NCBI GenBank assembly: GCA_034440615.1
Contig: JAOTOM010001622.1
Coordinates: 1-64,000 of the forward strand
Length of the DNA stretch: 64,000 nucleotides
DNA from: Ashinkailepas kermadecensis
Taxonomy: Eukaryota > Arthropoda > Thecostraca > Neolepadidae
Direction of reading: 5' to 3'
Shown: positions 23,691 to 32,251 of the stretch, one piece after another
Layout of the letters: every line of letters begins with the position of its first letter
Numbering within the stretch: position 1 is the first letter of the stretch
Position numbers and translations under genes: made by a program
Notes under the pieces: model-generated
The model's input: only the letters and a program-made list of their open reading frames with translations
Told to the model about the DNA's origin: nothing
The model's database searches: none

Positions 23691-23838
23691 TGGTGTCACA
23701 AATAACTTGGCGGTCAGGCTGGACGTCCTGACACCTAAATATCCTGCATAGGTATAGGTGTGGTGCGGAGCAGTATACCTATGCAGGAAATTCAGGTGCC
23801 AAGACTCCCAACGTGACTGCCAAGCAGTTTGTGACGCT
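23691..23838. repeat. Foldback hairpin, arms about 65 bp
   Basis: The left arm GGTGTCACAAATAACTTGGC ... CCTGCATAGGTATA and the right arm TATACCTATGCAGG ... GCCAAGCAGTTTGTGACGC are imperfect inverted repeats around a 17-base loop (GGTGTGGTGCGGAGCAG). It could be a foldback MITE or a long RNA hairpin. Confidence 0.85.
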
Positions 23839-24084
23839 AATTATACACTCTTAGAGAGAATGGCGACGTGTATGCATTTTACCATATAAGATATGCGTGA
23901 CATATAGGATGGAGAGACATGAGACATGAATACTTCATAGAATTACAATAAACCCCCAAAATTGTACTCATGTAGGATATTTAGTACCCGTTAATTACGA
24001 CCCCTTCCGATGTATGGTGGGTACATTGGCAATTATCTTACAAGTCCATACCACCGAACATTTGTGGTTCTGCGTGGCAAAAAG

Positions 24085-24165
24085 CACAAAATGTTCTCCT
24101 TGATTCAGTGTATTTTTGGTTGCTAAGGGGGGGGGGCGGTCCAGCCTTGGCTGCGCCTCACCTTC
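24085..24165 (+). repeat. Family I TIR element, right-end fragment
   Basis: GTGTATTTTTGGTTGCTAAG, a G run and CAGCCTTGGCTGCGCCTCA match the right end of the family I elements. The left part is absent. Confidence 0.6.
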
Positions 24166-24458
24166 TGGGGTCTAAATTTGAATCCAGCGACCACTTTGCC
24201 ATTGTACACTCAGGAGTGGCCATTTGCGAGCTTTTACAAGCCAATGTATCTACGCCCGTGATTATGTGAGCTATCAGGACTTGACATGACTTACCACGTT
24301 ACTCATACACTCGATGAGGTCAGCCGAGATGTCGATACTTTTTAAAGAGCCTGAGTTACCATCTGACGAGACTGACGAGTTTTCCATTCGTGCGGAATAG
24401 CATGCAAGAGACACTGGTACGCATATTGGGACACTCCAATATTTGGACATCGAGCCAC

Positions 24459-26850
24459 TCATATGCAATATTCTACGCTGTTGCCATGTTCAAACAAATC
24501 CCCTGTAAATTTGATGTCATTCTCACAGAGTGATGGCACAAATATCGGTCGTTGATCTATTTGAATGTACTTATTGAACCATAGGAATTGAGTACTTACT
24601 GATGTGACATCGTTGGTGTTCAATTGCGCTTTCATTTTACATGCTGCATCAATGACATATGCATACAAATTTGGTACATCTATGTTAAAAAATGGGTCCT
24701 TATCAGCACTCGTTCGCAATATATCCTGTAATTTTAAACGTCCTAATCTACCTTGAAGCATGCGTTTCCAAATTAGTTTACTGTCGTCCATCATTCGCTT
24801 CGACCACATCAATTGCAGGGCTTTCATGTATCTGATCATGTTCACTGCTTTAAGGCCACTCTCCTTTATTGACTGGCATAATACATCTTTCCTCACTTTG
24901 GGTGGTTTACTTCTCCATAAAAACTTAGAAATCTCCCTATCTATTGATTCGGTGACGTCATTTGGCAGACTCGTAACAGCCGCGATATTCGTGAACTGTG
25001 ATAACATCAAAGCTTTACTGAGTACTATTCTGCCTTTCAGGCTCAGGTCTCTTCCTTTCCATAAATTCATTGCAGCTCTCATCCGCCGCAGTCTTGGTCT
25101 AATATTCTCCTCAATACAGGCTACTTTATCCGAAAAATATATCCCTAGAGATTTGAATTTTGTCGTTGGCACAGCATCGTAAATTAAATCATTTATATTC
25201 CTGTCTCGTCCTAGCCACACCATGTCGCACTATTGTGTGTTCAACGTTAACCCTGACGCTTCACCAAATTCGTTCAGCATTTCAAAGGCCGGTATGGCAG
25301 GTCGACCATCTTTTACGAAAATGATGGTATCATCTGCATACTGCGATGTTTTTATGTCTACTCCATTTTTATATCCCTTCCATACAATTTGATTTTCGAA
25401 ACTTACATCCGAATATCTCTACCACAAGCACAATGGAAGTCCCGAAATTGGACAGCCTTGTCTAATTGCTCTAGTAGGGCAGAACCAGCTAGATGAGTGC
25501 CCATTCTTTAATATAGCTAATTCTGGCCTTGCATAAATATATGAATCCAACGAATAAAGTTAGCTCCAAAATTAAATGCTTGCAATGATCTCATTAAAAA
25601 ATAATGTTCTATCGAGTCAAACGCGGCCGCGAAATCCAGATTTAGTAGAACACCTGATAGACCTTGTTCTTCACAATTCACAATAGTAATGACATCATCT
25701 ACCAATCTCAAATTGTCTGCAATGTTTCTACCTTCAATAAATCCGCTTTGCCCTTCTGCTACTAGATTGCCAATAACCGCAGATAATCTCAATGCTAACA
25801 CATTTGCGACTATTTTGTAAAGAATATCTATCAAGACTATCGGTCTCTTGTTTTGGAGCCGCGTCTGGTCGCCTTGTTTTGGCAACAGTGTTTTTAGCCA
25901 CGCCTTTGAGTAACAAAGAATTATCCTGCGATATATACATAATTGATGCAATCCATTACCAGTGATCCAATATGCCTCCAAAATGCTAGATAAAAAATTT
26001 CATTGCAAAACCTGATGGTCCTGAAGTTTTGTTCTTTGCCATCGATTTCAAGGCGAATATCCTTCTTTGATATGCGAGTGCAGAGAGATGCATTCATTTT
26101 CCGCTAAAGGCCCTGCGCACCTATTTTTGTCTATTTCGGACAGTTGTGGATTATCTGCATTTTCCCAATATCTATGAAATGATCCTTCCGTTCGATTCGT
26201 CCTTGTACTCGTATACATTTTGTCGCCGTACTGCACGCAGCTGTTGAGAATATTCCTACTTCTTGTGACTTCGTTGCCCTGACTATCTACAATTTATCGC
26301 AACATTTTATTATCTCTGGCTCTAGACTGTAATTTGAGGAAATAAGCTGTTGGTGTTTCTCATTCCTCTATCCATCTGACGCTACTAAGTAGCTGTGCCC
26401 CTTTTGCTTTTTGTTCTCGCAAATTCTCCCATCTTTTTTTGCACTCATTATACTCCTGTTCTTTATCAGCACCATGTTGCATCTCTATACTTAAGTTGAC
26501 CATGCATTATAACAGCTCTTTCTTCTCTCTATGTCTCTTGTGAGCCACCTGTTTCCCACTCTGAATACCTATGTCTCTTACGTTTCCCATCAGCACCTCA
26601 ATCAGCAATCGGCCTTTATTCTCAATATTTTGGCAAGGTTCACCGTTCTGTTTTGCCAGCTGTATTTCTTCCGTGACCTTTTGCCCGAATCTTTCGTTTT
26701 CTAATCTATAATTATTAAATTTCCAATTCCCGGGTTCTCGTTTATCACTAGAGTACTTTACACTTAGAACCAGCATGTGATGGTCCAATCTAATGCTTGG
26801 TCGAATTCCTATACTTACAACTCCGTTATTTGTTACTCTTACTTAAATGA
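24459..26850 (-). pseudogene. L1/Tx1-type LINE ORF2, 5'-truncated and decayed
   Basis: Reading down the minus strand, parts of one ORF2 occur in order. At 26,850-26,507 is the end of the endonuclease domain (LDHHMLVLSVKYSSDKREPG, then NWKFNNYRLENERF). At 26,236-25,980 is the start of the reverse transcriptase (KSMAKNKTSGPSGFAMKFF, split by frameshifts). At 25,981-25,517 are LPKQGDQTRLQNKRPIVLID, QSGFIEGRNIADNLRLVDD and motif A LNLDFAAAFDSIEH, followed by FNFGANFIRWI. Motif C, YADD, is at 25,329-25,340 within TSQYADDTIIF. At 25,223-24,459 is the thumb and C-terminal region (KFKSLGIYFS, GRDLSLKGRIVLSKALMLSQ, EISKFLWRSKPPKVRKDVL). Order and spacing fit the L1/Tx1 group. Frameshifts and stops separate the pieces and most of the endonuclease is missing, so it cannot be active. 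Confidence 0.85.
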
Positions 26851-26859
26851 TGAAAAATA

Positions 26860-28580
26860 GTCTAATTGCGACTGCTGAGATTGCATAGCACCTCCTCTTC
26901 TCAATGTTCTCCATGGAGATGGAGATATACATTCTCAATGGAATACACTAATAAAAAGAATACAAATTAAAATTAGAAGAATAAAAAGTTCGGCAAAATA
27001 CTTCTAGGGACAGCGCCACTAGGTGGGCAATGAATCTGAAATGTGCACAATTCGTACAACAATGAAGTGGTTCAATCTCTCGAAGTAACATTTTGACTTC
27101 TCCTTGAATTCTGATTCATGAGATATGCTCAGTGACTCCCATTCTGGCTGAAGGTATATTTTCCATGATTGATTCGAATATCCTTCTTTCGCAACAATTG
27201 TGCTCACTTATTGAGCACAGGAACGCCACTTTGCATACGATAAGGGGGAACTAATCCCCCAATCGTAAATTTGTGCTCCAGTCATTAATTTGTCGCCACA
27301 ATCAGATCGAGGTTTAACCGTTGGGGCTATGGAGGCGCCCTTCCAGAAGCTCCAGTGCGTGCATCCCACTCCGCGCTCAACGAGTATTTTTTTTGTCAGC
27401 CGATGGCACCCCTCTTCGGAGAAGAATGCCATCAAAAACATAAACTGGCCCCTGACCAATTTCACAAAATGTCACCCGTGATTGAGCCGTGTCTGATTGC
27501 ACGACCTCCTCGGAGATTTGAATCAGAATGTTGAACGGAATGTTATGTTAATCTACATAGTTAATCTACATCTACATCTACATTCCGGCAGGAGGGGCGC
27601 CACTTCTTCGGAGGAGCATTTCTGGCACATGCCCCGTGTGCTCCAGCACCGGGGACACATGCCCCCAGTGCTCCCCTGTATCTGCCCCTGGCATGCATAC
27701 TTGCACATATAATACATATGCATATGCTCGCACATGCACGAGTTTGTACCTCACCTGTGAGGTTGGTATGTATGCATGTCATGTAAAATTCACCGAGGAA
27801 TTCAACCACATTTCCTCGCTGGACGCACCATGACTTTCTGAGGACAAAAATCTGGAAAAAATTGTCTACCTAAACAAACGAGGTGAATCGGAATCAAACT
27901 GGTGGTCACAATGGATCCAGTCATTGCCGCTATTCACTCCTACTTGAGTAAAGCATGGTTCATTGCATGGCTACTGAGGCATCCATCTCCATATTCAGGC
28001 AGCTGGGAGTAGGGCAGTGAGCAGTAGGGCTGCGTTTAGGCCTACGTCAAGTTTAAGTTTACGCTACTTTTAGTCATTGGAACCAGCTGTCCTGTTCAAA
28101 AGAGCATTGCTGCAATCGATAGCTACGTTAATTAGAGAAGTAAAAGGAACTAAACGCGTTGTTCAAGATGCAAATTATCGAGCCGTACAATTATATTTGT
28201 TTTCCAATCGGGCTCCCTTAAGAAAATCCTGGCTGCGCTCCTGGTCGCCAAAATTCGTGGGCAGCTTGCAAAAGGTCATGGCGGTCGGCATTTTGCGGGG
28301 CGTGTTGGTGGACAGCAGGATAAGATCACCGTTCCGCCGACCGCACCAAGGCTGCCGGCCAAGTGCTGATCGGGAGACAATAGAGCTTCGTGCACATGTG
28401 CGACCTTGGCCTCAGCTTCACTTCCGAGAATAGGTCTATTCTCCGCACTTGGCTGTGTGCCCGACCATTGGGACCGGCGGCAGCGGCAGCAGCGACAGCT
28501 GTCGTATTCGCAAAGAAGCATGCGGTGCCCTTATGCGCAGTTCTTTCGCTCACTGCCTGACGTCCAACTGACCGCTGAGG
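26860..28580. other. No gene recognised; repeat fragments
   Basis: At about 27,580-27,700 are G/C-rich pieces of a family II-like element (GGCAGGAGGGGCGCCACTTC, AGTGCTCCCCTGTATCTGCC). Near 28,195-28,243 is a family I right end (CCTTAAGAAAATCCTGGCTG). A reported 118-codon frame at 28,077-28,433 has no domain. Confidence 0.4.
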
Positions 28581-28582
28581 TA

Positions 28583-28740
28583 GCAGGGGCGGATCCAGGA
28601 ATGTTCATGAGGAGTGCACATTCCCTCGGATGAGAGGAGCCTTTTCGTGTCAAAGGACACGCCTTTCTCTGAAAAGGGCGTCTTTGGCTGAATAATCCTT
28701 TCATCAGGGGCAGGGGGAGGGTACATTCTAGCCTAGCCGC
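28583..28740 (+). mobile_element. Short TIR element, family II, partial
   Basis: Begins AGGGGCGGATCCAGGAATG and carries GGAGTGCACATTCCCTCGGA, GAGCCTTTTCGTGTCAAAGG and GGGTACATTCTAGCCTAGCC like other family II members. A right end is not clear. Confidence 0.65.
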
Positions 28741-28859
28741 TACGAGGTGACTGCATCTCTCAGAGGCAAACAGTGAAGTAGTCGGGAGTAGCAAGTTCAG
28801 CTCATAACGTTTTTATGATAGTTATTCCACTTCACTAAACGAATAACGCCTACACCAGG

Positions 28860-29148
28860 CTTTCAGGCCTATCGCTCGAGAGTCCAGCGCTGACCCCGTC
28901 ACCGGAGAGGTCACGTGTCCACGTATTCAGCACTACCGCTCTGAGTCCAGCGCTGACCCCGTCACCGGAGAGGTCACGTGTCCACATATTCAGCACTACC
29001 GCTCTGAGTCCAGCGCTGGCCTCGTCACCGGAGAGATCACGTGCCCATGTTTTCAGCCCTGCCGCTCGAGAGACCAGCGCTGACCCCGTCACCGCAGTAG
29101 TCACGTGTGTACGTGTTCAGCCGTGCCTCTCCGACACCAGCGTTGACC
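28860..29148. repeat. 63-bp minisatellite, about 4.4 copies, ending at a start codon
   Basis: The unit includes CCAGCGCTGACCCCGTCACC, GGAGAGGTCACGTGTCC and a TATTCAGCACTACCGCTCTG segment. The last, partial copy (TTCAGCCGTGCCTCTCCGAC, then ACCAGCGTTGACC) runs directly into the ATG at 29,149, so the array forms the immediate 5' flank and probably the 5' UTR of the hub gene. Confidence 0.95.
28912..29107 (+). promoter_or_regulatory. Array of four CACGTG E-boxes
   Basis: Perfect CACGTG hexamers start at 28,912, 28,975, 29,038 and 29,102, spaced 63, 63 and 64 bp, with the last 42 bp before the ATG. CACGTG is the canonical site of bHLH and bHLH-ZIP factors. The presence and spacing are seen; regulation is inferred from the position next to the start codon. 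Confidence 0.4.
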
Positions 29149-29233
29149 ATGCGGCTGTCCGCGGTGCTGCTGCCGCTGCTGGCCGCCTGCTGCTCGCTGG
29201 TTCTGGCAGAGCCGGCCATCGGCAACGCACCTG
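29149..29233 (+). CDS. Hub gene exon 1: signal peptide
   Basis: Encodes residues 1-28 plus the first base of codon 29. The charged Met-Arg start, the Leu/Ala/Cys core and a likely cleavage after ALA-type residues VLA (20) are typical of secretion signals. It ends at CACCTG before the strong donor GTGAGT. Reading on without splicing goes into low-quality sequence. An in-frame ATG lies upstream at 29,107 inside the minisatellite; the 29,149 start is preferred because it places the hydrophobic core at the N-terminus. Confidence 0.7.
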
Positions 29234-32161
29234 GTGAGTGGAGCGGAACCACGGCAGCTTCTGTGGCTGCAGCTTGTGCAGCGCCTCCAGCATCTGCACC
29301 CAGTGTTCAAGTCGACATGGGTACATTGTGGACTGCACCCACTGTCTTGAGCATAGATGCAATGAGGAATGACGCATGATTTGTATTCCTTAGGCAGCGT
29401 ATTATTACCCACCTGTGCATAGCTTTTGATGTGTTCTAAACCTTGACCTTACATGGCAGTGGAGCCTGTCTCTGTTGATGATACGCGCAAATGAACAACA
29501 ACCAATGAATGATATATGACGCTGCATGACAGGCAGTGGCGCAGCCATGATTTTCCTAACGGAGCCAAACGAAGAAAAAATGTGAAGTAACTAACATAGC
29601 TTTCGTCACGCGTCGCGCGCCCAAAGCATTCTCAATTTTCTCCAACCTTAAGCTTTCTCAATCCGAAAGCTTTCTCAAATGTCTAAAATCTCAATTTTCG
29701 GCGCGCTTCGTGCGCCGAAAATGGTTGTTTTTCCTTGATGACAATCTCAAAAGTTCTCGTTTGATCTAGTGTATTTTTAGTTGCTAAGAGGGTGAGGGGC
29801 CAGACTTTCGCCCCCTTGGCTGCATGTGTCATGACAAGTACGCCTCAGCGCCTTTCACTTGTTGCCAATAATAACATCAATGCAACGGCCCCATATTTGG
29901 ATTGACAGATTATTGATATCACGGCACCCTGCCAACTTATCAAGTCAAAACTGTCCCACCATCACACGACACCAATAATCACGATATCACTGAGTGACTT
30001 CTCCATTCTAGGGCCGGATCCTGGAATTATGGGACACATTTCCTGGGAGGGGAGCCTTCGACAGATAAATCGGTTCAGCGAAGGGGAGGTAGGCTGCACG
30101 AGAGCACACTAAAGGGGCACCTTTTCGTCTCAAGGGGCAAATTTGGGACCTTTCTAAAGGGACTCCTTTCCTGACCGAAGGGCGCTACCTTTCCAGGGTA
30201 GGGGTACATGCCCCTAGTTCCCCCTCCGTATCCGGTCGGCGTCCATTTATCTTCACCCAGCGCAAATAATCCACTTCAACATTGTTTTTAAAAGTTTTTT
30301 CTATGCGCCGTAGACAAGATATAAAATAAACTTAAGATTAAGACGTCGAACATACACCGACGCCGGCGAGTACCGACAATCACACAATCCATCGGAAAAA
30401 TACAGACATCACGTTCTATACCAGAGACCTCACGCAAATATGAGTGGCATAGGCATCGAGTAGCTTTTCAAGTCTTGCCCCAAAATTGTTCAGTCCCATA
30501 CCGCAAAATCGCGTGGTGCTCTATCATGCGCAGAAGCAGCACCGACACATGTACTTCGAGAAGCCGCATTAGTCCTGACTCGTGAGCGCTAGTGTTTTCA
30601 CCAGTAGGTGTAGTCGATGGGACAGAGTTATCTCATAACCATTCAACCACTTTTTTGTCTTCTAAATTCTCATTAGTTGTGCACATATTTATCGCTACGC
30701 ACGAACTACACGTACCAAGAAGCTGATCAGCTTTGCAGGTTCCGAGGTCACATAGGTCGAGAAACTATTTCATTTCGTTTCGGAGAGCAAGATATGTGGG
30801 CTGTCAGAGGCGCAGCTAAGGGGGAGGCCTGGCCTCCCCCTTAGCAACCAAAAGTGTGCTAGATCAAACAAGAACGTTGACATGTTACCTCGAAAAACCC
30901 TAAATTTTCGGCGCACCTCGTGCGCCAAAAGCCGTCCGCTTCGTTAGTTGTTTTCGTCTGCCTCTCCCCTCCCCCTTAGGGAAGTCCTGGCTTCGCCACT
31001 GTTGTCTGCATTCGGTGATGATATTTACCCGGACCAAAAGGGGAGAGGAAAACGACTGTTTGGCCCCCATTTGCACGGCAAGGGGATGCCCACATTGCCC
31101 CTCCCCTGGACGCGCTAATGGTTCCCCCGACATCAGTTTTCAGTGTGGCTCTTACACGCTCTTGCTGCTCCCGAGGCGCCTCGCAGTCTCTTCCGGTAAA
31201 TTATCCATCAGCAGCAGACATTGCCGGATCCAAGTCATGACGCAAGCAGTCGTGATACCAGCACCGTTGATACTGTGCTCAGTGTAACTCGTGGTGATGC
31301 CCGACGCTGTTTGTGCTGATAGTTGTTGCAGCACAAGAGGAGAGCAGGAAGGCCGAGATGGTTCAGCTGGTGACCCAACTCGTCAATACATTCGTATCGG
31401 GAAACTACGAAGAATTTGTGTAAGTGTTCCTCAGTGGTAGGATGGAAGCGCAAGGCAAGAACAATAAGAAACAATACGCACCCCTTACATAGGTTGTGCA
31501 TTGAATACTCATGTAGGCTACCACACGCCATACAATTTCAACTCAATATTACCACCGCGACTGACCTTGTTTATCAAAAGCACCGTAATCATCCCAGAGT
31601 GTAGGCTAGGACGAGGCAGGTGTCAAAGACAATCTTGAATTTCACTATTTCCATGCAACGCCCATAATGTTAATATTAAAATTAATTCAGATTTTGGGCA
31701 CCTGCCTCTCTCCTCTTATCATACACCATCTTTGTGCACCGGCAATGCGCAGACTAACCCGGCAACGTCAGTAAGCTACCTTGCTCAGGTGCAACGAACT
31801 CGGCGTTAGCATTGTGCTACTAGGAACGACACGTATCACCGGTAGAGCGAAACCAATGTCGCAGCTTCTGTCGACCTGCCTCGTCAACATTGGCAGGGTG
31901 CAAGCCAGCAAATTAGACTAAATTTTACCGGTGTCACTGGGTGCATGAATAGATGAATGCTTCGGCACACTCGCATCCAACCATTGGGTTCCAAACTGCA
32001 TAAAAGTCCTGAAATGGCTACAAGTAAGTGCAAAATGTGCGTAGTAAATTGAGGCCACATATATATGTATATCCCGACAGGCGCATATGCACATGGTTAA
32101 AAACTGAATATACTCATATATGTATGTATATATATATATGTATATATATATACATATACAC

Positions 32162-32251
<90 letters not shown>

